Shown: positions 16,855 to 26,357, counted from the first letter of the stretch. The stretch is 64,000 nt of DNA from Hydrotalea sp. (GCA_027364735.1 DAHXOT010000017.1:62001-126000), one strand, 5' to 3'. Numbers and translations: made by a program. The notes: generated by a model not told the origin, from the sequence alone.

Positions 16855-17715
16855 ATGAAAAATTTTGAGCAACAATTACATCAATTAATTGCACAGGCAT
16901 TACAAGAAGATGTTGGTGATGGAGATTACTCTACGCTTAGTTGTATTCCTTCAACTCAAAAAGGTAAAGCTGTTTTAAAAATTAAACAAGATGGAATATT
17001 GGCAGGTGTTTATGTTGCCCAAAAAATATTTCATTTTGTTCAGCCATCTGCTCAGCTAAACTTGTTTAAAAGCGATGGCGAAAGAATGAAAAATGGTGAA
17101 ATTGCTTTTGAAGTTTTTGCCTCTATTGCTACTATTTTAACCTGCGAGCGATTGGTGTTAAATTGTATGCAAAGAATGAGCGGAATTGCAACATTAACCA
17201 AACAGTATACAGATAAATTGAAAGGATATTCAACCACATTATTAGATACTCGAAAAACTACGCCCAATTTTCGATTGTTAGAAAAAGAAGCTGTAAAAAT
17301 TGGAGGTGGTAATAATCATCGCTTTGGCTTGTATGATATGTTGATGCTTAAAGATAACCACATTGATTATTGTGGTGGAATTGAAAATGCCATTGAGAAA
17401 TCGCATCAATATGTTACAATAAATCAACTGGGATTAAAAATTGAAGTGGAAGCTAGATCAATTGCCGATGTTCAAAAAATTTGTTCAGTAGGTAAGGGCA
17501 AAGTATTTAGAATTATGTTAGATAATTTTTTGCCAAATGAAATTGAAGAAGCATTACGCATTATTGGCAATGCATTTGAAACAGAAGCCAGCGGCGGTAT
17601 TAATTTGGCTAACATTGAAGAATATGCTGCTACCGGTGTAAATTTTATTAGTGTAGGTGGATTAATTCATCAAGCACAAAGTTTAGATTTAAGTTTAAAA
17701 GCAGCCATAGTATAA
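16855..17715 (+). CDS. nadC: Nicotinate-nucleotide pyrophosphorylase (carboxylating)
   Basis: A 286-residue quinolinate phosphoribosyltransferase, which makes nicotinate mononucleotide from quinolinate and PRPP in de novo NAD synthesis. Active-site signatures are present: TRKT (132-135), GGGNNHR (150-156), KDNH (166-169), IEVEAR (near 191-196), MLDN (near 216-219) and EASGG (near 242-246). The length is standard. The ATG at 16855 opens with KNFEQQLHQLIAQALQEDVG, containing the family's conserved ALxEDxGxGD helix. nadA and nadB are not in the window. A SUI1-family gene follows 25 bases downstream and may share the transcript. Confidence 0.96.
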   Translation: MKNFEQQLHQLIAQALQEDVGDGDYSTLSCIPSTQKGKAVLKIKQDGILAGVYVAQKIFHFVQPSAQLNLFKSDGERMKNGEIAFEVFASIATILTCERLVLNCMQRMSGIATLTKQYTDKLKGYSTTLLDTRKTTPNFRLLEKEAVKIGGGNNHRFGLYDMLMLKDNHIDYCGGIENAIEKSHQYVTINQLGLKIEVEARSIADVQKICSVGKGKVFRIMLDNFLPNEIEEALRIIGNAFETEASGGINLANIEEYAATGVNFISVGGLIHQAQSLDLSLKAAIV

Positions 17716-17740
17716 AAAATAATTTGTTTTATTTTTGAGT

Positions 17741-18088
17741 ATGTCGAAAAAAAATAAGCCGGATAATAGGGGTTTTGTTTATAGCACTGATCCTAATTTT
17801 AGCTTTGAGGAAGAACCTCAAAATAATCAAGCAACGCTTAGCCCCAACTTGCAAAAATTACGTGTATGGCTCGATAGTAAACAAAGAGCCGGAAAAATAG
17901 TTACATTAATTACAGGGTTTGCAGGAACTGATGATGATTTGCAAGAGTTAGGTAAAAAATTAAAAAACTATTGCGGCACAGGCGGTAGTGCAAAAAACAA
18001 TGAAATTATTATTCAAGGAGATCAGCGAGAAAAAGTATTGCAGTGGCTATTAAAAAATGCATATAGCAATTCAAAAAAAGCCGGTTAA
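17741..18088 (+). CDS. SUI1/YciH-family translation factor-like protein
   Basis: A 115-residue protein from the ATG at 17741. The first 40 residues are a polar, probably disordered tail. Residues 45-115 are the SUI1/eIF1 fold: LRVWLDSKQRAGKIVTLITG, then the conserved KNYCGTGGSAKN loop and EIIIQGDQREKV. Bacterial YciH-type members resemble eIF1 and can affect start-codon selection in translation, but their physiological role is not settled. The gene is 25 bases downstream of nadC. Its stop codon directly abuts the stop codon of the convergent dnaX gene, with no bases between. Confidence 0.88.
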   Translation: MSKKNKPDNRGFVYSTDPNFSFEEEPQNNQATLSPNLQKLRVWLDSKQRAGKIVTLITGFAGTDDDLQELGKKLKNYCGTGGSAKNNEIIIQGDQREKVLQWLLKNAYSNSKKAG

Positions 18089-19888
18089 TTAATCTAATTC
18101 CAATCTTAATTTATCTTTCAATTCTTTTACTAGCGGATATTGTTCGGCAATTCTCTCAAAACGTTGCCTGCTGTTAAGCACCAAATGCTGCGGAATTTCG
18201 GCTTTTTCGGTTTCTTCTACTTCTATCGAAAAAGTAATACTTCTGTTATTGAACTTTTGATGAATAAAATCAGTTAATACCATTTTTTCTTGTTCTACAA
18301 ATTTTTGAGCAGTTAAGGCAGTAACAGTTACTTTAAATTTTATTTCGGATATTAATTCAAGTTTTGCAATTTTAAATGTTGCTGCGGAAGAATGTTTTTG
18401 TTGCCGATCTAATTCTTCTGCATATTCATTCCAATATTGTTGTAGTTTTTCTAGTTGTAAATCTTCCGCTTCTTTTACTTCTTCAATTGCGTATTTGTCG
18501 CCATATTTATCTCTTAAAGCCGATAATAAATTTTTTTTGGTTCCATTTCCCGTAGAAGCTATTGATGTTGTATTGTTTATTGAATTTATATTCGAATTGG
18601 TAGGAGTACTTAATGGTTTATTTTCTGTATTGTTTGGTTGAGTTGTTTGATTGGTTTCAATAATTAATTTGCCATTTTTTGTAGGTGCAGGTGGTTTTAA
18701 ATATAAGGTAGAAATAGGTTTTGCTTTAAATGCTATTGAAGTATTAATTAGTTTTTTTTTTACCACAGTTCCTTCGTGAACAGAAAGCTCAATTGCTTGT
18801 TGTAAAAAATTAAGTTTAATTAAAGTTAATTCAACATGTAATCGTTTGTTGCGTGCCAATTTAAAGTTTATTTCTGCATCGTTTAAAATATTAAGTGCAC
18901 TAACTAAATATGCCAATTCAACTTTTTTTGCAGTTTCTATAAATCGTTGTTGAATTCCTTCTACTACATCTAATAATACTGCGGCTTTGGCATCTTTACA
19001 AACTAACATATTTCGTATAAACTCCGAAAATCCGTTTAATACTAAATCGCCTTCAAATCCTTTTCTATTAATTTCATCGTATAATAATAAGGCAGAGGAT
19101 AAATCTTGTTGTATTAAGTGTTCTATGAGTTTAAAATAATAATCATCATCTAAAATATTTAAGTGCTCTAAAGTAGTTTGATAGTTTACTTCGCCATTGG
19201 TAAAGCTTACAATTTTATCTAAAATACTTAAAGCATCTCGCATGCAACCTTCACTTTTTTGGGCAATAATTTGTAAAGATGCTTTATCGGTTTTGATGGC
19301 TTCTTTGGTAACAATTTCTTGCAAATGTTCTACCGTATCGTTGGTAGTAATTCTTTTAAAATCGAATATTTGACAACGAGATAATATAGTTGGAAGAATT
19401 TTATGTTTTTCTGTTGTTGCTAAAATAAAAATAGCATAGGATGGAGGTTCTTCTAATGTTTTTAAAAATGCATTAAAGGCACTGGCACTAAGCATGTGTA
19501 CTTCGTCTACAATATATACTTTGTATTTTCCGGCCTGAGGTGCAAAGCGAACTTGCTCTACTAACGAGCGAATATCATCTACAGAGTTATTACTTGCTGC
19601 ATCTAATTCGTGAATATTAAGTGATATACCTGCATCGAACGAAAGGCAACTTGGACAAGCATTACAAGCTTCTCCATCTGAAGTTACGTTGGTGCAGTTA
19701 ATTGTTTTAGCTAAAATTCTGGCACATGTTGTTTTGCCAACACCACGAGGCCCGCAAAACAAAAAAGCATGTGCTAATTGGTTGTTTTTAATTGCATTTT
19801 TTAAAGTAGTTGTAATATGCAATTGACCCACAACTGTATTAAAATTTTGGGGACGATATTTTCTTGCCGAAACAATAAATTTATCCAT
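18089..19888 (-). CDS. dnaX: DNA polymerase III subunit gamma/tau
   Basis: A 599-residue AAA+ clamp-loader ATPase. The P-loop GPRGVGKT is at 46-53, a zinc site is formed by Cys65, Cys75, Cys78 and Cys81, and DEVHML is the Walker B. SRCQIFDFKR follows as a sensor/arginine-finger region. Residues 380-450 are a low-complexity Asn/Thr/Ser/Pro linker, and the tail is the tau-type polymerase-binding region. It loads the beta clamp on DNA at the replication fork. No obvious slippery A-run that would give a separate gamma form was identified. The gene ends exactly where the convergent SUI1-family gene ends. ATG at 19888 gives the usual FIVSARKYRPQNF start. Confidence 0.95.
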   Translation of the reverse strand: MDKFIVSARKYRPQNFNTVVGQLHITTTLKNAIKNNQLAHAFLFCGPRGVGKTTCARILAKTINCTNVTSDGEACNACPSCLSFDAGISLNIHELDAASNNSVDDIRSLVEQVRFAPQAGKYKVYIVDEVHMLSASAFNAFLKTLEEPPSYAIFILATTEKHKILPTILSRCQIFDFKRITTNDTVEHLQEIVTKEAIKTDKASLQIIAQKSEGCMRDALSILDKIVSFTNGEVNYQTTLEHLNILDDDYYFKLIEHLIQQDLSSALLLYDEINRKGFEGDLVLNGFSEFIRNMLVCKDAKAAVLLDVVEGIQQRFIETAKKVELAYLVSALNILNDAEINFKLARNKRLHVELTLIKLNFLQQAIELSVHEGTVVKKKLINTSIAFKAKPISTLYLKPPAPTKNGKLIIETNQTTQPNNTENKPLSTPTNSNINSINNTTSIASTGNGTKKNLLSALRDKYGDKYAIEEVKEAEDLQLEKLQQYWNEYAEELDRQQKHSSAATFKIAKLELISEIKFKVTVTALTAQKFVEQEKMVLTDFIHQKFNNRSITFSIEVEETEKAEIPQHLVLNSRQRFERIAEQYPLVKELKDKLRLELD

Positions 19889-19960
19889 AACGCTGCAAGA
19901 TAAATGATTCGGTTTGCAGTTTAGTAATTACGCTCTGTAATAGTTTTTCACAATTATCAT

Positions 19961-21136
19961 TTATTTATACTCCAAAATAGGATGCCGCTCGAATGGATGT
20001 TTTGTTTCATCAAAAATGTAGCGGTAGGTAACCATTTGTCGGCTTTGTTTGCCTCCTAAACTTTTATAAATATTAATCATTTTTGGATGCCAATCGCCGG
20101 CCCAACCCATTTCGTAGGTATTATACCAACCTTTATTTTGAATAAATAAAGCTACTTCATGAATAATATAACTATCAATACCTAATGCTTGAAATTTTGG
20201 AACAACTCCAAATACCAAACCGGTTGCTTGTTTATTTTGCCCTGTATATTTCATCCATAATAAATGTAGTTTTTGTACTATTCCCATTTTGCCGTTAAAA
20301 TGTTTGAAATATTGATTTACATCCGGAATATTAATAAACATAGCAATAGGGTCTTCTTTATAATACGCAAACCATATCATTCGTTTATCTAATATAGGTT
20401 TCATGGTACGAAATAGTTGTACTATTTCTTCTTTAGTAGTTTCTTTTGCTTCTCCATGTTGTGCCCATGCTGCATTATATACAGTTGCAAAATCGGCTGC
20501 ATATTTTTCTAAATAATTTAAATCAATATGTTTTGCAGAATATTCTTTTTTTGATGCAAAGCGTGCATGGCGTTCTGCAATTTTAGGCGGAAAAGGATCG
20601 TCTACATTCATGGAATAATAATATTGATTGTAGAAGTTTTTAAAGCCATAGTTTTCAAATAAAGATTGATAGTAATTAGGATTAAATGCCATTCCATACA
20701 TTGGTTCTTTCTCAAATCCTTGTACCATTAATCCCCAGTTTTTATCTCTATCGCCAAAATTTATAGGGCCATCCATGGCTTCCATGCCTTTGCTTATTAG
20801 CCATTTTTTTGCAGTATCAAATAAAATATTGGCAGCTTGCTGATTATTAATGCAATCAAAAAATCCAATGCCTCCGGTTAAAAATTCGGTTCCTTTATTA
20901 ATGTATTTTTTATTGGTAAAAGCAGCAATACGGCCAATTAAACTCCCCGAATCGTCTTTTAAAATCCAACGAATTATTTCTCCATATTTAAATAATTTAT
21001 TTTTTTGAGGATTGAAAACTTCATGTATTTCATTATCTAAAGGGCGAATGTAATTGGGATTTGATTTATTCATCAATACATTTATTTTGATGAAATCTTT
21101 TGCTGTAGCAGCATCTGTTACTTCTATAATTTTCAT
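19961..21136 (-). CDS. Two-domain GNAT-like protein
   Basis: A 391-residue cytoplasmic protein. The N-terminal half has a GNAT-like strand pattern ending in GSLIGRIAAFTNKKY. The C-terminal half has a better acetyl-CoA-loop resemblance, VVPKFQALGID, followed by a helix and EMGWAGDWHPKM. Repeated GNAT domains of this kind appear in Bacteroidota proteins usually called hypothetical or N-acetyltransferase. Aromatic residues are dense in the middle (YYQSLFENYGFKNFYNQYYY). It is upstream of dnaX on the same strand with 72 bases between. The substrate is unknown, and it could also transfer amino acids, as FemX-like double-GNAT enzymes do. Confidence 0.6.
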   Translation of the reverse strand: MKIIEVTDAATAKDFIKINVLMNKSNPNYIRPLDNEIHEVFNPQKNKLFKYGEIIRWILKDDSGSLIGRIAAFTNKKYINKGTEFLTGGIGFFDCINNQQAANILFDTAKKWLISKGMEAMDGPINFGDRDKNWGLMVQGFEKEPMYGMAFNPNYYQSLFENYGFKNFYNQYYYSMNVDDPFPPKIAERHARFASKKEYSAKHIDLNYLEKYAADFATVYNAAWAQHGEAKETTKEEIVQLFRTMKPILDKRMIWFAYYKEDPIAMFINIPDVNQYFKHFNGKMGIVQKLHLLWMKYTGQNKQATGLVFGVVPKFQALGIDSYIIHEVALFIQNKGWYNTYEMGWAGDWHPKMINIYKSLGGKQSRQMVTYRYIFDETKHPFERHPILEYK

Positions 21137-21239
21137 ATTTATAAGCTCTGTAAACGAATGTAATAAATCTATTTATAAAAATTTATATCGCTTATTGCAA
21201 TAACAACTGTGTGCTGTTTTAAAATTGAAACCATAGTAG

Positions 21240-21941
21240 CTAAAAATTACGCAAAATAGTAGCGGCAACTATACCTGCAGTTTCTGTTCTTAACCTTGTA
21301 TTTCCTAAACTTACGGGTTGATAATTATTTTTTAGTGCAGTAGAAATTTCGTGGGCTGAAAAATCTCCTTCGGGGCCAATTAGTATTTCAATTTCGTTTT
21401 GTAATAAAAATGTTTTCAATTCTTTTTTATCATCGGCTATACAATGCGCAATAAATTTTTGAGATGATATATTTGATTGTTGAATATAGGTTTCGAAATT
21501 AATTGGTTGATGTAATTTTGGTAACCAAGCTTGCTCGCTTTGCAGCATTGCTGCAATTAATATATTATTCATTCTATCAAACCTAAAATATTGTTTTTCG
21601 GTTCTGGTACAAATAAGCGGAACAATTTCTGTTACACCTATTTCTGTTGCTTTTTCTAAAAACCATTCTAACCGATTGGTATTTTTAATTAACGAAATGG
21701 CTATAACAATTTTTCTGATGGATGGTGATTGAAAGTTGGATTGATTGATGGTTACCCAACAATTTTTTTTATTAGCATCTATAATGGTTGCGGTAAATAC
21801 GTTTCCTTGGCCATTGGTAATATTTAGTTGTTCCCCAACCTTCATTCGCAATACCTGAATGCAATGTTTCGATGTTTCTTCACTTAAAAGAAATTGAGCG
21901 TTTGTAGTATGTATTTGTTCGTAAAAAAAAGGCAGTACCAT
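21240..21941 (-). CDS. rsmE: 16S rRNA (uracil(1498)-N(3))-methyltransferase
   Basis: A 233-residue SPOUT-class RNA methyltransferase that methylates N3 of U1498 in 16S rRNA. The N-terminal PUA-like domain covers about residues 1-70 (KHCIQVLRMKVGEQL). The SPOUT domain has WFLEKATEIGVTEIVPL, the SAM-binding knot loop IGPEGDFS and the C-terminal SLGNTRLRTETAGI. All family hallmarks are intact and the length is normal. ATG at 21941 is the only sensible start (LPFFYEQ). Its upstream region is shared with the divergent outer-membrane barrel gene. Confidence 0.95.
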   Translation of the reverse strand: MVLPFFYEQIHTTNAQFLLSEETSKHCIQVLRMKVGEQLNITNGQGNVFTATIIDANKKNCWVTINQSNFQSPSIRKIVIAISLIKNTNRLEWFLEKATEIGVTEIVPLICTRTEKQYFRFDRMNNILIAAMLQSEQAWLPKLHQPINFETYIQQSNISSQKFIAHCIADDKKELKTFLLQNEIEILIGPEGDFSAHEISTALKNNYQPVSLGNTRLRTETAGIVAATILRNF

Positions 21942-21999
21942 TTGGCTAAGTTATTTATATCTATACAGCTAATTAATAATTTTTACTTCATTGTTTCAG

Positions 22000-22007
22000 T
22001 AAATTTG
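22000..22007 (+). promoter_or_regulatory. Candidate -7 box for the beta-barrel protein gene
   Basis: TAAATTTG exactly matches TAnnTTTG and is followed by T and A. It would give a leader of about 75-80 bases before the ATG at 22090. The -33 region is AT-rich without a clear TTG at the ideal distance. Confidence 0.4.
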
Positions 22008-22089
22008 TACAGATGTTAACATTTCTTTACGCTTTTATCAGCAGCTTTATTGTTCTTTTGCAGAGAATATATTAAAATTTATTTTTTCA

Positions 22090-22755
22090 ATGAAAAAGGT
22101 CTTAGTAATATTTTTATTTTGCTTAGTTGGTAGTTCTGCTTTCTCACAATTACGAGTTGGAATTGAAGGTGGTTTTAATATTGCTCAATTTGCAGATAGG
22201 GGTAGTGATCAGCAATATTACAATTTATCGGGTATAGGGGCTATTTCTGGGGGTATTGTTGCAGAGAAGTTTTGGAAGAAGAACTATTATTTTTCTACCG
22301 GAATATTGTTTATACAAAAGGGTGGATATAAGGAGAAAGGTCAATATGCTACTTATGGATCTAGCACTACTACAAGATTAAAATATATACAAGTGCCATT
22401 TAATATTATTTATAAATGGGATATTGGAAAGAACATGAAGCTTATGGCAGGTGCCGGTTTATACATGGCTTTAGGTATTTCGGGAACAGAGAAAGGAGTT
22501 GATGAAAGTATTACAGGAGCAGTAACTAAAATAGATAATAGAGTAAGGTTTACTTACTATAATGTTTATAATAATACCGAAACATATATTAAACCTCTTG
22601 ATATTGGATATAATTTATTAGGCGGAATTGAATGGAAAAAATATCAGTTCAAACTCAATTATAGCCATGGGTTTGGTTCAATTTATCCTATAGGCTCTAC
22701 CAAATTTTCTAATGCTGTTTATGGAATATCTGTAGGATACTTATTACCTTGGTAA
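22090..22755 (+). CDS. PorT-like outer-membrane beta-barrel protein
   Basis: A 221-residue protein with a signal peptide ending in SSAFSQ (about residue 20). The mature part is alternating polar/hydrophobic strands with many Gly and Tyr residues (FNIAQF, YYFSTGILFIQKGGY, LKYIQVPFNIIYKW, LMAGAGLYMALG). This is the pattern of the small eight-stranded outer-membrane barrels grouped as OMP_b-brl_2 (PorT family) in Bacteroidota. It ends in GISVGYLLPW, whose final aromatic fits recognition by the BAM complex. No enzymatic motif is seen. It is convergent with dnaB, with 25 bases between stops. It is not PorT itself by any evidence here. Confidence 0.8.
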   Translation: MKKVLVIFLFCLVGSSAFSQLRVGIEGGFNIAQFADRGSDQQYYNLSGIGAISGGIVAEKFWKKNYYFSTGILFIQKGGYKEKGQYATYGSSTTTRLKYIQVPFNIIYKWDIGKNMKLMAGAGLYMALGISGTEKGVDESITGAVTKIDNRVRFTYYNVYNNTETYIKPLDIGYNLLGGIEWKKYQFKLNYSHGFGSIYPIGSTKFSNAVYGISVGYLLPW

Positions 22756-22780
22756 TGAGTATTTGTAAAGGGAAAGAAAA

Positions 22781-24370
22781 TTAAAAAGGTGCATCACCAT
22801 CAAAATCTTCATCAAACTCTCCTCCATTATTCATTTTACTTCCTTTCTGAATAAAAAACTTACCTCCACCATCATTGGTATTGCTTGTATTGGTAGGCGA
22901 TGTGGAGCTTACTGGTTTCCAATTGCCTCCTCCCATTAGTCCATTAATGCCATTATCTTCATTCCACTCTTCAAATTTCTGGATAGATAGTAATGCTTTT
23001 AATTTAATGGTATCTAATGCTCCGTTTCTATGTTTAGCAATTTTTATATGTGTTTCGCCACGATTATCCTCTCCCATTTCGTTAGTGAAGTTTTCATAAT
23101 ATTCTGGGCGATAAATAAACATCACCATATCTGCATCTTGTTCAATAGCACCCGATTCACGTAAATCACTCAATTGAGGCATTTTACTTTCTTTTCGTGT
23201 TTCAACCGCACGACTTAATTGCGATAATGCTATAATGGGAATATTGAGTTCTTTGGCTAAAGCTTTTAAGTTTCTTGAAATATTGCTGATTTCTTGTTCG
23301 CGATTGGTATTTCTATCGCCACTACCACTCATTAATTGTAAATAATCAATAATAATAATTTTTACTTGATGTTTATTAACCATTCTTCGAGCTTTAGCTC
23401 TAAACTCAAAAATATTTAAAGCGGCTGTATCATCAATAAATAGCGGTGCTGCTTCTAATCGTTTAATTCCTTTTGCATGTAGTTGTTGATATTCGTGCTC
23501 TTCCAATTTACCACGTGAAATTTTCTCCATTTTTATTTCACTTTCTGCACTTAAAATACGTTGTACCAGTTGAGATGCACTCATTTCTAAACTAAAAAAT
23601 CCAACGGCAACCGGTTTAACAGGATGCAATGCTGCATTACGGGCTAAGTTTAGTGCAAAGGCTGTTTTACCAACCGATGGTCGGGCTGCTAAAATAATTA
23701 AGTCGGTAGGTTGCCATCCGTAAGTAATTCTATCTAAAGAGGCAAATCCACTTGTTACACCTGAAATATCATCTTCTTGTTTACGTAATTGGTCTATTCT
23801 GTTAATTGTTTTTGCCAATACATTGCCAATATCTTCAAAATTCTTTTTTAAATAGTTATTGGTGATATTGAACATTTTGGTTTCGCTATCATCTAATAAA
23901 TCAAAAACGTCGGTACTATCTTCGTATGCATCACCAATAATTTCTCCACTAATTCTAATTAATTCTCTTTGAATAAATTTTTGAAGAATAATTCTTGCAT
24001 GGGCATCAATATTAGCAGTACTTACAACGGTATTGGTTAATTTGGTAACAAAATAAGCACCACCTACGGCCTCTAATTGTTCTTTTCTTTTTAACTCTTC
24101 TACAACGGTTAAAATATCAATGGGTATGCCGCGTTGTTGCATATCCATCATGGCACTAAAAATAATACTATGTGCCTCAACATAAAAACATTCTGGTTTT
24201 AAATTAGTATCTACTAAACTGTCAAATGCACTTTTTTCAAGCATAATAGCACCCAAAACAGCTTCTTCTAATTCTTTTGCCTGTGGGGGTACTTTTCCAT
24301 AAACCATTGTACTTAAATCTACCCCTGTTTTTCTTCTTTTTTTATCTCTATTTATATTGGTTATTTCCAT
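22781..24370 (-). CDS. dnaB: Replicative DNA helicase DnaB
   Basis: A 529-residue RecA-fold hexameric helicase. The DnaB N-terminal domain (about 28-130; VPPQAKELEEAVLGAIMLE) is followed by the helicase core with Walker A RPSVGKTA (230-237), Walker B IIIIDYLQLM, SRNLKALAKELNIPIIALSQL and DLRESGAIEQDADMVMF. It unwinds duplex DNA 5'-3' at the replication fork and binds primase. There is no intein or other insertion in the core. The C-terminal tail is Gly/Asn/Asp-rich and ends acidic (FDEDFDGDAPF). A gap of about 400 bases lies upstream. Confidence 0.96.
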   Translation of the reverse strand: MEITNINRDKKRRKTGVDLSTMVYGKVPPQAKELEEAVLGAIMLEKSAFDSLVDTNLKPECFYVEAHSIIFSAMMDMQQRGIPIDILTVVEELKRKEQLEAVGGAYFVTKLTNTVVSTANIDAHARIILQKFIQRELIRISGEIIGDAYEDSTDVFDLLDDSETKMFNITNNYLKKNFEDIGNVLAKTINRIDQLRKQEDDISGVTSGFASLDRITYGWQPTDLIILAARPSVGKTAFALNLARNAALHPVKPVAVGFFSLEMSASQLVQRILSAESEIKMEKISRGKLEEHEYQQLHAKGIKRLEAAPLFIDDTAALNIFEFRAKARRMVNKHQVKIIIIDYLQLMSGSGDRNTNREQEISNISRNLKALAKELNIPIIALSQLSRAVETRKESKMPQLSDLRESGAIEQDADMVMFIYRPEYYENFTNEMGEDNRGETHIKIAKHRNGALDTIKLKALLSIQKFEEWNEDNGINGLMGGGNWKPVSSTSPTNTSNTNDGGGKFFIQKGSKMNNGGEFDEDFDGDAPF

Positions 24371-24784
24371 TGAAATGGTGCTTTAACGGGTTTGTCAATT
24401 TTTCCAAAACGCCTCTTTTTTTTAATAAAATTTCTATATTAAGAAATTGTTACCAAGCAGAAGCAGAGAGCGAATATAGGTTGCTCAAACTTTAAAAAAA
24501 TTGTTTTTTGCTTTTAATTTATTCCACTTTGCATTAACATCTTACTCACTAAAATTTGTTTTTATTCACAATGAATAGGAGGTTATTAAATATTAACTAT
24601 AGGCTTTTACACAATTTAAAAAAAAATACACAAACTCATTCACATTTTTTGTGAAGAAAGAAAATAAGCTAATTACTTGCTGTAACCGTTTTTAATTTGT
24701 ATTTAAAGAGAGTTCAAATTAATAAAATATTTTCTTTGTTTTCTGTATGCTTATAGGGGGCTGACTTTTATGGAATTGCTCTAT
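24371..24784. other. Non-coding gap between nth and dnaB
   Basis: No convincing gene on either strand; the longest ATG frames are about 20 codons. It holds a minus-strand TATATTCG (24471-24478), one base off the -7 consensus and about 100 bases before the dnaB start. A 7-bp inverted repeat AATTTCT/AGAAATT (24429-24448) lies between that box and dnaB. An 8-bp inverted repeat TTAATTTG/CAAATTAA (24692-24722) is also present. These are plausible but weak regulatory sites for dnaB. Confidence 0.35.
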
Positions 24785-25447
24785 TTATTTTGTAATACGA
24801 GTTGATGGTTTTGGTTTTTGTGCAAAATAGTTACATGTATTTTTAATACCACAATTATTGCATTTAGGATTGCGTGCAGTACATACATATCGGCCATGTA
24901 ATATTAGCCAATGATGTGCTTTATAAATTAGTTCGGGAGGGAAGTTTTTGGTTAATTGTTTTTCGGCCGATAAGGGTGTTTTAGCATGGGTGGTTAAGCC
25001 AATTCGGGCACTTACTCTAAATACATGCGTATCTACGGCCATATTGGGTTGCTGATCAATAACACTTGTAATAACATTAGCGGTCTTGCGTCCTACACCG
25101 GGTAATTGCATTAAACATTCAACTGTCATGGGCACTTCTCCTTTAAACTTTTCTAATAGCATGTTTGCCATTCCAATTAAATGTTTGGTTTTATTATTTG
25201 GGTAAGAAATGCTTTTGATTAAAGAGAATATTTCTTCAAAGTTGGCTTCGGCTAACTTTAATGGAGTAGGAAATTTTTTAAAAAGGATAGGAGTAGTTGC
25301 ATTAACTCTACTATCGGTGCATTGTGCCGATAGAATCACCGCAACTAATAATTGAAATGGACTATCATACACTAATTCTGTTTCGGCATTGGGTGCATGT
25401 TGGGTAAAATAATCTATGATATTTTGATAGCGTTCTTTCTTAGTCAT
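24785..25447 (-). CDS. nth: Endonuclease III (DNA glycosylase/AP lyase)
   Basis: A 220-residue HhH-GPD base-excision enzyme from the ATG at 25447; longer in-frame starts run into the preceding esterase gene and add a non-family hydrophobic tail. The helix-hairpin-helix LPGVGRKTANV contains the catalytic Lys, and VDTHVFRVSARIGL the catalytic Asp. The C-terminal 4Fe-4S site is CTARNPKCNNCGIKNTC (C-x6-C-x2-C-x5-C). It removes oxidised pyrimidines and nicks abasic sites. The early AQCTD motif is also intact. It starts 19 bases after the esterase stop codon, so the two are probably co-transcribed although unrelated in role. Confidence 0.95.
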   Translation of the reverse strand: MTKKERYQNIIDYFTQHAPNAETELVYDSPFQLLVAVILSAQCTDSRVNATTPILFKKFPTPLKLAEANFEEIFSLIKSISYPNNKTKHLIGMANMLLEKFKGEVPMTVECLMQLPGVGRKTANVITSVIDQQPNMAVDTHVFRVSARIGLTTHAKTPLSAEKQLTKNFPPELIYKAHHWLILHGRYVCTARNPKCNNCGIKNTCNYFAQKPKPSTRITK

Positions 25448-25466
25448 AAACAAACAAAAAAACAAT

Positions 25467-26357
25467 TTAATATTGGTGAAAACTATCGCCAATAAATTTT
25501 AAAGCATCGGTAATGCCGGTTCTCCAGTAGGTCCAATTATGTGCGCCATCTCTTACTCTAAATTCGTGTGGTACTCTTTTTTCGGTTAAGGCAATATGCA
25601 ATAAGCAATTGCCGGTGGTTAAAAAATCGTCATCGCCGCAATCAATCCAGTAGCGTACTTTTTTTAGTTCATCAGTTGTTTTCGATGCAATTATTTTAAG
25701 TGGCGAATTGGTATACCATGCAGTTGTTAATCTATCTTTTCCGTTAAAGTTTCGGCCATATAGGTTTGCCAAAATATTATTCCAATTGGGTTCGGGCATA
25801 TTAACAATTGCATCATCATTCCATACTGCTGCACTTAGTGGGGCAGCGGCAGCAAATAAGTTGGGATATTTTAAAGCATAAATTAAAGTGCCATATCCGC
25901 CCATAGATAATCCTGCTATACCTCTATATCTTTTCTCTGCTTTAATACGATAAATTTTTTCAATAGAAGGCATAAATTCTTTCACAAAAAAATCCTCATA
26001 ATTTTCTTTTCCATCATACGCATTTATATAAAAACTAGAATCGCCATTGGGCATTACAATAATCATTGGCGGAATTGTTCCATCTTCAATGGCTTTATCG
26101 GCATAACGGTTAATTTCTCCAAATTGCAGCCAGCCGGTATTATCATCGGTAAAACCATGTAAAAGATATACTACCGGATAAGTTCTTTGAGAGGTTTCGT
26201 AATCGGCAGGAAGGTAAATGGAGTATCTAACATCTTTACCTAAAATAGTACTCTTAACTATTTTTGTTTCATATATTTTGCCATGTGTTTGTGCAGTAAT
26301 ATATTGAGTTGTTATGATGCACAATACAATTAAAAATATGTTATGTAGCTTTTTCAT
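25467..26357 (-). CDS. Secreted esterase of the esterase D/feruloyl-esterase-like family
   Basis: A 296-residue alpha/beta hydrolase. The signal peptide ends near YITAQ (residues 1-23). The fold shows VVYLLHGFTDD (oxyanion region), the nucleophile elbow GLSMGGYG (149-156, Ser151), an acidic residue in DCGDDDF and the catalytic His in DGAHNWTYW. It matches the putative-esterase family that includes S-formylglutathione hydrolases, feruloyl and acetyl-xylan esterases, and mycolyltransferases. Export suggests that it acts on esters of polysaccharides or on xenobiotics in the periplasm or outside. There are no carbohydrate-use genes beside it, so the natural ester is unknown. Confidence 0.85.
   Translation of the reverse strand: MKKLHNIFLIVLCIITTQYITAQTHGKIYETKIVKSTILGKDVRYSIYLPADYETSQRTYPVVYLLHGFTDDNTGWLQFGEINRYADKAIEDGTIPPMIIVMPNGDSSFYINAYDGKENYEDFFVKEFMPSIEKIYRIKAEKRYRGIAGLSMGGYGTLIYALKYPNLFAAAAPLSAAVWNDDAIVNMPEPNWNNILANLYGRNFNGKDRLTTAWYTNSPLKIIASKTTDELKKVRYWIDCGDDDFLTTGNCLLHIALTEKRVPHEFRVRDGAHNWTYWRTGITDALKFIGDSFHQY

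Noticed and set aside
18089-19888. Programmed frameshift site in dnaX
   Set aside because: No A-rich slippery heptamer followed by a clear stem was identified near the expected position, so I do not claim separate gamma and tau products.
22781-24370. Possible intein or insertion in dnaB
   Set aside because: DnaB is a common intein host, but the protein has normal length and uninterrupted Walker and helicase motifs.
24571-24654. Mini-frame of about 27 codons after an AGGAGG-like string in the dnaB upstream gap
   Set aside because: The purine-rich string lies inside the frame, not before the ATG, and the Asn/Lys/Leu-rich product looks like chance AT-rich sequence.
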